NCBI RefSeq assembly: GCF_001613545.1
Contig: NZ_BDCO01000002.1
Location: 496,001 to 560,000 of the forward strand
Length of the DNA stretch: 64,000 bases
Direction of reading: 5' to 3'
Origin: Terrimicrobium sacchariphilum
GTDB taxonomy: Bacteria; Verrucomicrobiota; Verrucomicrobiia; Chthoniobacterales; Terrimicrobiaceae
The position numbers and the translations under genes were made by a program. Every line of letters begins with the position of its first letter. Positions within the stretch are counted from its first letter, which is position 1. This document shows positions 36,803 to 47,279 of the stretch, in pieces. Below the pieces are notes generated by a model. It did no database searches. It was not told the origin of the DNA and was given only the letters and a program-made list of their open reading frames with translations.

Positions 36803-38122
36803 ATGCGTACGTTGGCGCGAGATTTATTTCAGAAATGCCGGGACTACAGGGATAGCGCCGACGCGAAAGCACAGGGCTTCTATCCGTATTTCCGCCAGAT
36901 CGACGAAACGCATGGCAATTACGTGATGTGCGACGGCGAGCGCAAGATCATGATCGGGTCGAACAACTATCTCGGCCTCGCTCAGGACGAGCGCGTGATC
37001 GAGGCGGCCTGTGAAGCCACTCGCGCCTATGGCGCCGGCTGTACCGGCTCCCGACTCCTGAACGGTACGATCCGCCTGCACTCCCAACTGGAAGAGGCGC
37101 TTGCCGATTTCCTCCAGCGCGAGGCTGTCCTTCTTTTTTCGACCGGATTTTTTGCGAACCAGGGAGCCCTGGCCTCACTGACCGAGGATGGAGACGTGAT
37201 CCTGTGCGACCGCGAGAATCACGCCAGCATCATCGATGGATGTCAGTTTGCGCCGGCCAAGCTGGTGCCTTATCGCCACAATTCCGCATCGTCCCTGGGC
37301 AATCGCCTGAAGCGTCAGGCTCCCGAGGCGGGCAAGCTCGTCGTGATGGACGGTGTCTTCAGCATGTCGGGCGACATTGCCGACCTGCCGCCTCAGCTCG
37401 AGGTGGCCAAGAGCTACGGCGCCCGCGTCTATGTCGACGAGGCCCACTCGCTCGGCGTGCTCGGCCCGAAGGGCCGCGGCGTGGTGCATCATTTTGGCCT
37501 CAATGACGATGTCGATATCGTCATGGGTACGTTCTCGAAATCGCTCGGTTCCATGGGCGGCTTCATCGCGGGTGACCGCCAGATGATCGAATTTCTCAAG
37601 CATCGTGCCCGGTGCCTGATCTTTACAGCCTCGCTCGCTCCCGCTGTCGCGGGCGGCGTGCTCAAGGCACTCGAGATCATGCAGCAGGAGCCCGAGCGCA
37701 TGGAGCAGCTCTGGCGCAACACGCACAAGATGCACGAGGGCTTCAAGCGCATCGGCTTCAAAATCGGCACCACCCAGACGCCCATCGTGCCGATCCTCAT
37801 CGGCAGCGAAGCCAAGGCGTTCATGTTTACGCAGCGCCTGTTTGAGGAAGGCGTCTTTGCCACTCCGGCGATTTACCCGGCGGTTCGCTACGGCGAGGCC
37901 ATCGTGCGCACGAGCTACATGGCGACCCATACGGACGACGACCTGGATCACGTCCTCGAGATCTTCGAGAAGCTGGCCAGGGAACTCGGTACCTTCGACG
38001 ATCCCGCCTACGTGGAACCCGGTCGCCGTCGCAATGTTTTCGACTTCCGTCTCGATGCCTCGGAAAACGGCTCGGAAGGAGCTGCCGAGGGGCAGAATGG
38101 ATACCATCAGGCCACCAAGTAG
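36803..38122 (+). CDS. spt: Serine palmitoyltransferase-like alpha-oxoamine synthase
   Basis: PLP enzyme of the alpha-oxoamine synthase family (SPT, AONS, KBL, ALAS), 439 aa. The PLP lysine is K246 in GTFSKSLGSMGGF. H140 in DRENHASIIDG stacks on the cofactor and D212 and H215 in VDEAHSLGVLG hold it. Bacterial serine palmitoyltransferase makes 3-ketosphinganine from serine and a long acyl thioester, the first sphingolipid step. The sequence alone does not separate SPT from AONS, but no biotin genes are near, and the next two genes match the bacterial ceramide pathway. The C-terminal 40 residues are an unusual Asn/Glu/Gly-rich tail. Starts at ATG 36803. Confidence 0.8.
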   Translation: MRTLARDLFQKCRDYRDSADAKAQGFYPYFRQIDETHGNYVMCDGERKIMIGSNNYLGLAQDERVIEAACEATRAYGAGCTGSRLLNGTIRLHSQLEEALADFLQREAVLLFSTGFFANQGALASLTEDGDVILCDRENHASIIDGCQFAPAKLVPYRHNSASSLGNRLKRQAPEAGKLVVMDGVFSMSGDIADLPPQLEVAKSYGARVYVDEAHSLGVLGPKGRGVVHHFGLNDDVDIVMGTFSKSLGSMGGFIAGDRQMIEFLKHRARCLIFTASLAPAVAGGVLKALEIMQQEPERMEQLWRNTHKMHEGFKRIGFKIGTTQTPIVPILIGSEAKAFMFTQRLFEEGVFATPAIYPAVRYGEAIVRTSYMATHTDDDLDHVLEIFEKLARELGTFDDPAYVEPGRRRNVFDFRLDASENGSEGAAEGQNGYHQATK

Positions 38123-38140
38123 ACTCTTTTCGTCAGGTAC

Positions 38141-39274
38141 ATGTCGGGGAGCATAGAGATCGTTCCATGTCATACGGGCAGGGAGCGGCAGGCTTTTGAA
38201 GATGTCGCGGAACTGCTCCAGGGGGAGAACCCGGCTTTCGTTCCGCCTTTTCCCGGCAGCATCGCCAAGTACCTTTCGGAAAAATCCGCCTTCTGCAAAC
38301 GCCACGGCGAGATCATTCCTTTCATCGCGCGACGCGACGGCAAGCCGGTCGGGCGCATTGCGGCGATCATCAATCGTTCGCACAACGCGTATTACAAAGA
38401 CCGCACGGGGTTCTTTGGGTTCTTCGAGTGCGAGAATAATCTCTCCACCGCGACGGAGCTCTTTAGAAAAGTCGATTCTGTCCTGCGCGAGCGGGGCTGC
38501 GACTCCGTGCGCGGCCCGTACAACCCGAGCATCAATGATGAGTGCGGGTTGCTGGTCGAGGGCTTCGACGTGCCACCCTTCATCGGCCTGACGTGGAATC
38601 CCGCCTACTACGAGGCTCTCGTGAGAGATGCCGGCTACGATTCCGTGCGCGCATCGCTCGGGTTTCACCTTCCGCTGGCCAAGCTCGAGGTGCCCGCGCG
38701 ACTCAGCAAGATTGTCGACCGCCTCACCCGGCGCTCGCGCCTCAAGCTCCGCCCCATCCGGCTCAAGGAGCTCGAGGAGGAGCTCAAGATCGTGCTGGAG
38801 GTTTACAACTCCACGCTAGAGCGCAACTGGGGCTTTGTCCCCATCTCGATGGATGACCTGCTTTTTGCCGCCGACGATCTCCGGGCCATCGCTGATCCGG
38901 AGATGATCCTCATCGCCGAGCATGATGGGGAGAATGCCGGAGTCGGCCTTTCGTTGCCAAACATCAACGAGGTCCTCATCCAGCTCAAGAAGACCCCACG
39001 CTGGCTGCGCCCGCTCCATTTCCTCTGGCTTCTGAAGACCCGGCCGATTCGCACGGGTCGCCAGGTGGTCTACGGCATCTCACCGCGCTTCCGCGACAAG
39101 ACCGGCCTGCATGGGTGGCTGCTGCGTGAGCAGTTTGCCTGCGCCAAGGCCCGCTACACGCATGCCGAGCTCGGCTGGATCGAGGAAAACAATACCGAGA
39201 TCATCGAAAACTCCCTCATGCTCGGGGGGATTCCGCATCGCAAGTGGCGGATTTTTGAAAAGTCCCTCGGATGA
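38141..39274 (+). CDS. Putative bacterial ceramide synthase (GNAT-fold protein)
   Basis: A 377-residue cytoplasmic protein often annotated as YghO-like or GNAT. Motifs FVPPFPGSIAKYL, RRDGKPVGRIAAIIN, YYKDRTGFFGFFE and NPSINDECGLLVEGFD match this family. GYDSVRASLGFHLPL and ELGWIEENNTEIIENSLMLGG belong to an acyltransferase-type core. In Caulobacter, bCerS, which acylates the free amine of the long-chain base, belongs to this kind of protein. The identification rests on neighbourhood: it is 18 bp after the SPT-like gene and overlaps the reductase gene by 4 bp. The true acyl donor and exact function are not shown. Confidence 0.65.
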   Translation: MSGSIEIVPCHTGRERQAFEDVAELLQGENPAFVPPFPGSIAKYLSEKSAFCKRHGEIIPFIARRDGKPVGRIAAIINRSHNAYYKDRTGFFGFFECENNLSTATELFRKVDSVLRERGCDSVRGPYNPSINDECGLLVEGFDVPPFIGLTWNPAYYEALVRDAGYDSVRASLGFHLPLAKLEVPARLSKIVDRLTRRSRLKLRPIRLKELEEELKIVLEVYNSTLERNWGFVPISMDDLLFAADDLRAIADPEMILIAEHDGENAGVGLSLPNINEVLIQLKKTPRWLRPLHFLWLLKTRPIRTGRQVVYGISPRFRDKTGLHGWLLREQFACAKARYTHAELGWIEENNTEIIENSLMLGGIPHRKWRIFEKSLG

Positions 39275-40242
39275 ACCTCCTGCTGACAGGAGCGACGGGC
39301 TTTGTCGGTCGCAACGCCCTGTTGCGCGCGCTCCCGGGTTACGGGACGGTTTTCGCCCCCGTTCGCTCCGAGGCCAAGCTGCGGAGCCAGTTGAGCGGCG
39401 AGGGAGTCGCGGGGGAAAATGTCGTCGCTCTCGGGGCAGATCCTGCGACGTGGGGAGGGGCCATGCCCGACCATGCGATTCTCGGGGCGGGAGTGCTCTT
39501 TGCCCGCGACCGGCAGGAATATTTTGAGACCAATGTCGACTGGAAGCTGCGCGTCATCGAGGCGTTGCCAGAAACGTGTCGGATCGTCGTTCTGTCCTCG
39601 CAATCCGCGGGGGGACCGACGCCGGCAGGCCGCGCTGCACGCGGCGAGGACGATGCCGATTCTCCGATCACGTGGTATGGCGAGTCCAAGCTCGCGATGG
39701 AGCGGGCGATCCGGGAGAGATTCCCGCATCGTCCGATCATCATCCTGCGTCCGCCGATGATTCTCGGCCCGCGCGACCAGGCGACGCTCCCGCTTTTCAA
39801 GATGGGCGAGGGGCTGGTGCGCCTGAAACCCGCGTGGCACACGAAGAGCTACAGCTTCATCGCCGTGCAGGATCTGGTGGAGGCCATCTTTCTCGCGCTG
39901 GCGGCGGGTTCGCTGCCGGATCGCAGCCTGTATGTGGCTGCTCCCGAGCCGATCACGGACTGGCAGTTGATCGCCTCCGCCGTGCTGCCGGGCAAGGTCG
40001 GGCTGACATTGCCTGTTCCGCAGCCCGCAGTCCGCCTGCTCTCCGCCGTGGTCGACGCGGTGCCTGCCTTGCGAGCACAGACTCCGAGCCTCACGCGGGA
40101 TCGCGCGCGGGAGATCTGGCCGCCCCGCTGGGTGGTCGATGGCGGTCGCTTTGCCCGATGGTCGGGCTGGTCGGCGAAGCGCGGACTGGTCGAGACGATG
40201 CGGGAGACGGCGGATTTTTACCGGCGTACCGGCCAACTGTGA
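39271..40242 (+). CDS. NAD(P)-dependent reductase, CerR-like
   Basis: An extended SDR of 323 aa with TGATGFVG at residues 6-13, SSQSAGG, the catalytic Tyr136 and Lys140 in YGESKLAME, and LRPPMILGPRD, which together resemble sterol/ceramide-type NAD(P)H-dependent epimerases. In the Caulobacter ceramide pathway CerR reduces the keto group after acylation. Given the position behind the SPT and bCerS candidates, this is the natural role. A generic sugar-nucleotide or steroid-dehydrogenase role is an alternative. Overlaps upstream by ATGA and downstream by GTGA. Confidence 0.68.
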   Translation: MNLLLTGATGFVGRNALLRALPGYGTVFAPVRSEAKLRSQLSGEGVAGENVVALGADPATWGGAMPDHAILGAGVLFARDRQEYFETNVDWKLRVIEALPETCRIVVLSSQSAGGPTPAGRAARGEDDADSPITWYGESKLAMERAIRERFPHRPIIILRPPMILGPRDQATLPLFKMGEGLVRLKPAWHTKSYSFIAVQDLVEAIFLALAAGSLPDRSLYVAAPEPITDWQLIASAVLPGKVGLTLPVPQPAVRLLSAVVDAVPALRAQTPSLTRDRAREIWPPRWVVDGGRFARWSGWSAKRGLVETMRETADFYRRTGQL

Positions 40243-40940
40243 AAAGGCTGCTGGTTGTCGCTGCGTTCCTTGGGGCTCTCGCGTTTGGAACGTGGTGGCT
40301 CCTGCGCCAGCAACGATCCGCCGCCGTCCTCCCGCCCAAGCCGCGTACCCTGGCTGACGCCCTCCAGGCCATCGAGCCGACGGCGGGGCCTCGCGTGCGG
40401 GCCTTTTGCAAAAGGGCTGGCGTGGCCTATCCGCCCGAGCGGCTGATTTTCATCGCGAATAAAAAGGAACGGCGCATCGACCTCCTTGTGGCTCAGGAGG
40501 GAAGGTATCGCCTCGTCCACTCATGGCCCGTCCTCGCCGCCAGCGGCGGACCGGGTCCAAAGCTCCGCGAGGGCGACCGGCAGGTGCCGGAGGGGTTTTA
40601 TCGCTTTGAGCTTCTCAACCCCAACAGCAGCTTCCATCTCTCCCTCCGCGTCAATTACCCCAATCCCGAGGACATCCGGCGCGGCGCGGGAGAAGGGATT
40701 ACTCCCGCCGAACTCGGCAGCGACATCATGATTCATGGCGGTGCGGTCTCCATCGGCTGCCTCGCCGTCGGCGATCCGGCCGTTGAGGAAATCTTCCTCC
40801 TCGTCGCAAGGACGGGCCTCGACCATGCGGAACTCCTCATCCTCCCCGACGAAAGACTCACTGTCATGGACGACCGCCCGTGGGTGAACGACCTTTACGC
40901 CCGCCTCCGGGAACGCATGGGCGAGCTTGATCGGCGTTGA
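40239..40940 (+). CDS. L,D-transpeptidase (YkuD/YafK-type)
   Basis: A 233-residue periplasmic enzyme that cross-links peptidoglycan or attaches proteins to it. An N-terminal hydrophobic anchor lies at residues 3-22. The catalytic domain has IHGGAVSIGCLAV with catalytic His166 and Cys174 (H-x7-C), the YkuD signature; the segment LREGDRQVPEGFYRFELLNPNS is typical of the YafK/ErfK-like subfamily. The GTG at 40239 lies in the stop codon of the reductase gene, so it is cotranslated with the sphingolipid-type genes. Confidence 0.85.
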   Translation: MKRLLVVAAFLGALAFGTWWLLRQQRSAAVLPPKPRTLADALQAIEPTAGPRVRAFCKRAGVAYPPERLIFIANKKERRIDLLVAQEGRYRLVHSWPVLAASGGPGPKLREGDRQVPEGFYRFELLNPNSSFHLSLRVNYPNPEDIRRGAGEGITPAELGSDIMIHGGAVSIGCLAVGDPAVEEIFLLVARTGLDHAELLILPDERLTVMDDRPWVNDLYARLRERMGELDRR

Positions 40941-40984
40941 GCGTTTTTCCCGGCGGGATTGCCGGGGTGGGTCATCGGAAAAGT

Positions 40985-41251
40985 CTACTTCAGCGTGAGC
41001 TCGCTCACGTGAGAGAGGGGTGCGACGCGGGTGATCCCGTCGTCCGTGCGAATGACGACGACCTGATCGTAGACCTCGACATCGGCTCCCACGGGAATGC
41101 CAAAGCCGTTATTGCTTTGTCCGCTCGCCAGGCTGAAGTGCCACACGGTTCCGCTGGTGGCTTTGCCTTTGACGATCGGGCGGGGTGGGACGGAGCAGGA
41201 GGTCAGTGAAACGGCGGCGAGGACGGCGGCGAGCGTCGGGAGGAGTTTCAT
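40985..41251 (-). CDS. Small lipoprotein
   Basis: An 88-residue protein with a lipoprotein signal peptide: MKLLPTLAAVLAAVSLTSC, a lipobox LTSC (cleavage before Cys19). The mature part, about 70 residues, has a short beta-rich domain (GTVWHFSLAS, VEVYDQVVVIRTDDG). No family recognised. The ATG at 41251 is preferred, since longer in-frame versions have no signal sequence. Confidence 0.68.
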   Translation of the reverse strand: MKLLPTLAAVLAAVSLTSCSVPPRPIVKGKATSGTVWHFSLASGQSNNGFGIPVGADVEVYDQVVVIRTDDGITRVAPLSHVSELTLK

Positions 41252-41356
41252 GCCTTGAGGTGAGGTGAAATGTCGCCCGGCCTCAAGCCGGAACCGCGGC
41301 GCTGGGGATTTCTCCTCGGAGAGGGAATGCACCGCGTCCCGGGAACCCCTTCGATT

Positions 41357-42427
41357 TTATATTTTCACCGAGAACGTCTCTCCCGCCTGCACATCGGCGC
41401 AGAAGCTCGCGACGAGCTGGGCCATGGCCTCCAGATCCTCCAGGTCGATGACCTCCACGGGGGAGTGCATGTAGCGGTTGGGCAGGCCGAGTGAGATCGA
41501 CGGGATGCCGCCCCGCTGGAGGAAGAAGGCATCGGCATCCGTGCCGGTATAGCGAGGGTTTGCCTCGTACTGCACGGGGATGCTTTCCTTCCTGGCGACG
41601 GCGATCATGCGCTCCACGAGGACAGGGTGGTTGGAGCTGCCGATGCTGATGACGGGACCCTTGCCGAGCCTGATGTCGCCGTGCTTCGCCTTGGAGCAGA
41701 TCGGGATGTCGGTGGCGTGAGTCACGTCGATGACGATGGCCAGGTCGGGTCGGATGCGGTAGCCGGCCATTGTCGCGCCGTAGAGGCCATTTTCCTCCTG
41801 GATGGTCGAGAGGGCGATGACGTTGGCGTTGAGTTTGCCCTCGTCCTCGGCTAGCAGGCGCAGGGCCTCGGCGGCGGTCCAGGTGCCGATGCGGTTGTCG
41901 CAGCCCCGGGCGGCGATGCGCTCGCCGAAGAGCTGGACGACGCCATGGTCCATGGTGATCGGGTTGCCCACGCGGACGAGTTCCTCGGCCTCGGCCTTGC
42001 TGCTGGCCCCGATGTCGATGAAGACCTCGTGAAACTCCGGCACCTTCTTGCGATCCTCCGGCTCCTGCATGTGGATCGCGAGATGACCCGTCACCCCAGG
42101 TATGGACCCATTGGGGCCGTGAATGAGGACCGGGCGCCCGCGCAGCATGGCCCGATCGACTCCGCCGATACCCTTGAAGTAAATGAACCCCTCCTCGCCG
42201 ATGTACGAAACCATGAGACCGAGTTCGTCGGAATGCCCTGCGAGCACGATTTTCGGGTTCCCCGAGTCATTGAGGCCTGCGTAGACGTTGCCGTAAGGGT
42301 CGCTGTGCACCTTTTTGGCAAACTTGCCTACGTAGTCAGCCCACACTCGCTGGCCTTTGGTTTCGAAACCTGAAGGGGAGGGGGTGGTCAGCAGCTCTTT
42401 TAAAAAGGCGAGAGATTCGTGGCGCAT
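41357..42427 (-). CDS. M42 family glutamyl/cellulase-type aminopeptidase
   Basis: A 356-residue dinuclear zinc aminopeptidase (tetrahedral-aminopeptidase family; often annotated endoglucanase M or FrvX). The metal-binding residues are in order: H65 in VLAGHSDELG, D177 in ARGCDNRIG, the catalytic Glu211 and the ligand Glu212 in STIQEENGLYG, D234 in VIDVTHATD and H321 in NRYMHSPVE. It probably trims peptides in the cytoplasm. It is divergent from the nrdB gene, sharing the large upstream region. Confidence 0.92.
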   Translation of the reverse strand: MRHESLAFLKELLTTPSPSGFETKGQRVWADYVGKFAKKVHSDPYGNVYAGLNDSGNPKIVLAGHSDELGLMVSYIGEEGFIYFKGIGGVDRAMLRGRPVLIHGPNGSIPGVTGHLAIHMQEPEDRKKVPEFHEVFIDIGASSKAEAEELVRVGNPITMDHGVVQLFGERIAARGCDNRIGTWTAAEALRLLAEDEGKLNANVIALSTIQEENGLYGATMAGYRIRPDLAIVIDVTHATDIPICSKAKHGDIRLGKGPVISIGSSNHPVLVERMIAVARKESIPVQYEANPRYTGTDADAFFLQRGGIPSISLGLPNRYMHSPVEVIDLEDLEAMAQLVASFCADVQAGETFSVKI

Positions 42428-42753
42428 GGCAATGAATTTTTCACATTTGAGTGTTCCACGGAAGCCCGAAGAAGAGCCGAAAATGGCGTAAATAGCCTTT
42501 TCTCAAAGCCTTAAAATCCTCCGTGAAAATGTGAATTTCTTGTGAAGAGAAGGGGGTTGGGAAAATTTCGCCAAACCACAACATATTGTGGTGTCTTTAT
42601 TTTGCCTCCCCCATATAGGGGATTTTTTATTGACGCGCAAAAAGGCAAAAGGCATGGTGCGCGTTACCGCTGGATGTCAGGGTCTATCGCTGGGAAATGA
42701 CGTATCCGGCGCTTCCCCGACCCCGGACCACAATCACCTTACTGCACCACCGA
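42428..42753. other. 326-bp intergenic region between M42 and nrdB
   Basis: This is the longest non-coding stretch in the window. It is AT-richer than the surroundings and holds the paired palindromes described next at 42576-42622. A TTGACG hexamer near 42630 has no convincing -10 box. No tRNA or other RNA is visible. The nrdB coding region is set at ATG 42754; a longer frame upstream lacks family sequence. Confidence 0.6.
42576..42622 (+). promoter_or_regulatory. Two NrdR-box-like palindromes upstream of nrdB
   Basis: Box 1, CCACAACATATTGTGG (42576-42591), and box 2, TCCCCCATATAGGGGA (42607-42622), are 16-bp palindromes, each with an AT-rich ATA-type centre. Their centres are 31 bp apart (three helical turns), the spacing known for tandem NrdR boxes. 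NrdR is the ATP/dATP-sensing repressor of ribonucleotide reductase genes. No nrdR gene is in the window, and box sequences differ from the consensus ACACtATATATaGTGT at the edges. Confidence 0.7.
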
Positions 42754-43842
<1,089 letters not shown>

Positions 43843-43898
43843 GCCGCCGTCTCCCCACAACACCACCACCGAACGAAACCGCTCGCTCATCACGCGCC

Positions 43899-46800
43899 AT
43901 GATCCGCCACATCTCGCTCGAAGAAGACCTCATTCTTAAACGTCTCGCCTCCACACCCACCGACCAAAAGCCCGGCTACGCCTGGCGTACCGTGCTCGGC
44001 GACTCGCTCTTTAGCGACGCCCTGCCGGAGATCACGGTGACCCGTCACTCGGGAGAGGAAAAGCTCTTCAACCTCGCCGACGTCGCCGACGAGATCGGCT
44101 CCGCTCTCACGGACCTGCTTATTTCCCGCGAGGAGAAGGATATTTTCAACGAGCAGAACCGCGCGTTCGTGGCCAATGTGGCGCATTCGGTCTCGACTCG
44201 TCTGCTCGATCACATCCGCGAGGGGCACGCCCTTCGCCTTTCCGAGTACGATCTTTCCCTTCTCATCGAGAAGGCGCTCATCGAGAACGATGCTCACGAT
44301 GTGGCCAAGAGTCTCGTCTTCAAGCGCTCGGCCTCCCGGCCCTCCGATCGGCAGAGCGATGAGGATGCAGAGCCGATTTCGGTGCGTCTGATCCGCCGCA
44401 ATGGCGCGGTCGTTCCGTGGAATGAGGCCAAGATCGAGATCGCCTGCCGCAAGGCGTTCCTCTCCGCCAAGGAAGATGCCGAGGCTGCGTCCAAGGTGGC
44501 CCGTGGCATCACCAATCGCATCCGCCGCGGTGATCAGGCATTCATCCATATCGAGGATGTACAGGATATGGTCCAGGAGGAGCTGATGCGCCAGGGCTAC
44601 TACAAGGTGGCCGAGAGCTACATCCTTTACCGTGCCCATCGCAGCAAGCTGCGCGAGGACGAGGTCCAGGCCCCGAATGACGAGGCCCAGCAGGAGTCCC
44701 TCATCGTCGTCAAAAAGAAGGACGGCCAGAATGTGTTCTGGGACGGCAGCGAACTCAAGCGCCGCATCCAGTTTGCCATGATCGGGCTCACCCTCGACTA
44801 CGACGAGGCTCGCATCGAGCGCGAACTCCGCCGCTCCATTGGCACCGAGATCACGGAGGAGGGTCTGCGCAGCACGATCATCCTCAACGCCAAGTCGCTC
44901 ATCGAGAAAGACGCCGACTTTACGAAATTCGCCGGGCGCATCCTGCTCTCCTACATCTACGAGGAAGTGCTCGACTGGAGCATCACCCGCGATGGCATGG
45001 AGGGGCTGAAGGAAGCTCATCGCAAGGCCTTCAAGAGCTACCTGCGCCATGGCGTGACCATTGAGCGCCTGAGCCCGAAGCTTCTTCAGTACAACCTCGA
45101 CAAGCTGGCCGACGCGCTCGACCCGTCCGCCGACCTCGACTTTGAGTATCTCGGCATCCAGACCCTGTACGACCGTTATCTGATCGTCGACAAAACGCGC
45201 AAGCCGGCCCGTCGTCTTGAGACGCCGCAGTTCTTCTGGATGCGCGTGGCGATGGGGCTCTTCATCCAGGAGGAGAAGGACCGCGAGGATTGGGTGGTGC
45301 GTTTGTACAACCTGTACAAGTCCCGTCGTTTCTGCTCGAGCACGCCGACGCTTTTCAACTCCGGCACGCCGCATAGCCAGCTCTCCAGCTGCTACCTGTA
45401 CAAGGTCGATGACAACATCGAGAGCATCATGATCCGCGGCATCGCCGAGAATGCCTTCCTCTCCAAGTGGGCGGGCGGCCTGGGTGGTTCCTGGACGTCG
45501 GTGCGTGGCACGGGCGGCTACATCAAGGGCACGAACGGCGAGAGCCAGGGTGTGATCCCGTTCCTCAAGCTGCACAACGACCAGCTCGTGGCGGTGAACC
45601 AAGGCGGCAAGCGCCGTGGCTCCGGCTGCGCGTACCTGGAATCCTGGCACAACGACATCCATGACTTCCTCCAGCTCCGCATCAACACGGGTGACGAGCG
45701 CCGCCGTACGCATGACCTGAATACGGCCAACTGGGTGCCCGACCTGTTCATGAAGCGCATGGAGTCCCGTGAGAACTGGACGCTCTTCCGCGCGAACGAG
45801 GCGCCGGATCTCCACGAGTGCTACGGCCAGAAGTTCGAGGAGCGTTACGCCCACTACGAACAGCTGGCGAAGGAAGGCAAAATCTTCGGACGCGAAGTCC
45901 CGGCGATCGATCTCTGGAAGGAAATGCTCAAGGCGCTCTTTGAGACCGGGCACCCCTGGATCACCTTCAAGGACCCGTGCAACGTGCGCTCGCCGCAGGA
46001 TCATGTCGGCGTCATCCACTCGTCGAATCTCTGCACCGAGATCACGCTCAATACGAGCGAAGAGGAGACAGCTGTCTGCAACCTCGGCTCCGTCATTCTC
46101 GACACGCACATCAAGGACAATGGCGACCTCGACCTCGAGATGCTTCGCGAGACCATCACGGTCGCCGTGCGTGCCCTCGACAACGTGATCGACATCAACT
46201 TTTACCCGACCGAGGCCGCGAAGCGCTCCAACATGCGCCACCGCCCGATCGGCCTGGGTGTGATGGGTTTGCAGAACGCGCTCTTCAAGCGCAACGTCAG
46301 CTTTGCCAGCAATGAAGCCGTCGAGTTCAACGACGAGTTCATGGAGGCCATCGCCTACTACGCCTACAGCGCGTCGAGCGATCTCGCCGCCGAGCGTGGC
46401 ACGTACTCCAGCTATCGCGGATCGAAGTGGGATCGCGGCCTGTTGCCGCAGGATACCATCGAACTCCTCGAGCAGGAGCGCGGGGTGAAGATCGACGTGC
46501 CGCGCGGCGGTCGCCTCGACTGGAAGCCCGTCCGCGAGAAAATCGCCAAGCAGGGCATGCGCAACTCGAATGTCATCGCCATCGCCCCGACGGCGACGAT
46601 CTCGAACATCACCGGCACCACGCCGTGCATCGAGCCGAACTATAAGAACCTATACGCAAAATCGAATCTCTCGGGCGACTTCTCGGTGCTGAACCGCGAG
46701 CTCGTTCTTGACCTCAAGCGCGAAGGGTTGTGGAGTGACGACATGGTCGATCAGCTCAAGTACTTCGACGGTGAGCTGAAGGACATTGCCGGTATCCCCG

Positions 46801-47150
46801 AGCATCTCAAGCAGAAGCACCTCACGGTCTTTTCGGTGGGCTTCAACTACATCATCGACGCGGCGGCTCGTCGCCAGAAGTGGATCGACCAGTCCCAGTC
46901 GGTGAACCTGTTCCTGGCCGCGCCGGACATGAAGACCCTGAGCCACATGTACCGCCGGGCGTGGCATGTGGGATTGAAAACCACGTATTACTTGCGTACA
47001 CTCCAGGCATCCAATATCGAGAAAGCGACGTTGCAGGTGAAGAAGGACGTGACCGGAGTGGCAGGCCGCAAGGAATACACCGCCGAGGAAAAAATGGTCT
47101 GCTCGATCGAAGCCATGCGAAATGGCGAGATCTGCGAGGCCTGCCAGTAA
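43899..47150 (+). CDS. nrdA: Ribonucleotide reductase class I alpha subunit with three ATP-cones
   Basis: Catalytic subunit, 1083 aa, much longer than E. coli NrdA (761). The active-site cysteines are C498 (SSCYLY), C712 (NLCTE, with the Asn and Glu) and C727 (AVCNLG), and the C-terminal pair C1079/C1082 (CEACQ) is the disulfide-shuttling tail. Before the catalytic part come three ATP-cone-like regions: a degenerate first one at about residues 42-140, a canonical second ([18 protein letters not shown]... [12 protein letters not shown]) at about 160-250, and a third beginning [13 protein letters not shown] at about 268. This suggests extended dATP/ATP allosteric control. The catalytic domain itself is standard. 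Confidence 0.95.
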   Translation: MIRHISLEEDLILKRLASTPTDQKPGYAWRTVLGDSLFSDALPEITVTRHSGEEKLFNLADVADEIGSALTDLLISREEKDIFNEQNRAFVANVAHSVSTRLLDHIREGHALRLSEYDLSLLIEKALIENDAHDVAKSLVFKRSASRPSDRQSDEDAEPISVRLIRRNGAVVPWNEAKIEIACRKAFLSAKEDAEAASKVARGITNRIRRGDQAFIHIEDVQDMVQEELMRQGYYKVAESYILYRAHRSKLREDEVQAPNDEAQQESLIVVKKKDGQNVFWDGSELKRRIQFAMIGLTLDYDEARIERELRRSIGTEITEEGLRSTIILNAKSLIEKDADFTKFAGRILLSYIYEEVLDWSITRDGMEGLKEAHRKAFKSYLRHGVTIERLSPKLLQYNLDKLADALDPSADLDFEYLGIQTLYDRYLIVDKTRKPARRLETPQFFWMRVAMGLFIQEEKDREDWVVRLYNLYKSRRFCSSTPTLFNSGTPHSQLSSCYLYKVDDNIESIMIRGIAENAFLSKWAGGLGGSWTSVRGTGGYIKGTNGESQGVIPFLKLHNDQLVAVNQGGKRRGSGCAYLESWHNDIHDFLQLRINTGDERRRTHDLNTANWVPDLFMKRMESRENWTLFRANEAPDLHECYGQKFEERYAHYEQLAKEGKIFGREVPAIDLWKEMLKALFETGHPWITFKDPCNVRSPQDHVGVIHSSNLCTEITLNTSEEETAVCNLGSVILDTHIKDNGDLDLEMLRETITVAVRALDNVIDINFYPTEAAKRSNMRHRPIGLGVMGLQNALFKRNVSFASNEAVEFNDEFMEAIAYYAYSASSDLAAERGTYSSYRGSKWDRGLLPQDTIELLEQERGVKIDVPRGGRLDWKPVREKIAKQGMRNSNVIAIAPTATISNITGTTPCIEPNYKNLYAKSNLSGDFSVLNRELVLDLKREGLWSDDMVDQLKYFDGELKDIAGIPEHLKQKHLTVFSVGFNYIIDAAARRQKWIDQSQSVNLFLAAPDMKTLSHMYRRAWHVGLKTTYYLRTLQASNIEKATLQVKKDVTGVAGRKEYTAEEKMVCSIEAMRNGEICEACQ

Positions 47151-47182
47151 CGGAAAATATAAACAATTTGGTTAGGCAGCCA

Positions 47183-47217
47183 GCGGGGCGAAGGGATCAC
47201 TCGATCCTTCGCCCCGC
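47183..47217 (+). terminator. Stable hairpin after nrdA
   Basis: GCGGGGCGAAGG and its complement CCTTCGCCCCGC flank a short loop with a further ATC/GAT pairing, one bulged G. No T run follows beyond four Ts, so it may be a factor-dependent terminator or an mRNA-stabilising structure between nrdA and ribBA. Confidence 0.5.
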
Positions 47218-47279
47218 ATGCCTTTTGGATATTCGAGCTTTCGAGTTTCGCCATTAGGGTACAGAATAGAGAGTCTTCC

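Noticed and set aside
43890-46241. A 783-codon open frame on the minus strand opposite nrdA
   Set aside because: It is the complement of the conserved nrdA gene, and the translation shows no family motif. Long antisense frames are expected in GC-rich genes.
47151-47279. A possible FMN riboswitch before ribBA
   Set aside because: The gap is 129 bp and filled partly by the nrdA hairpin. The conserved FMN-element loops were not found.
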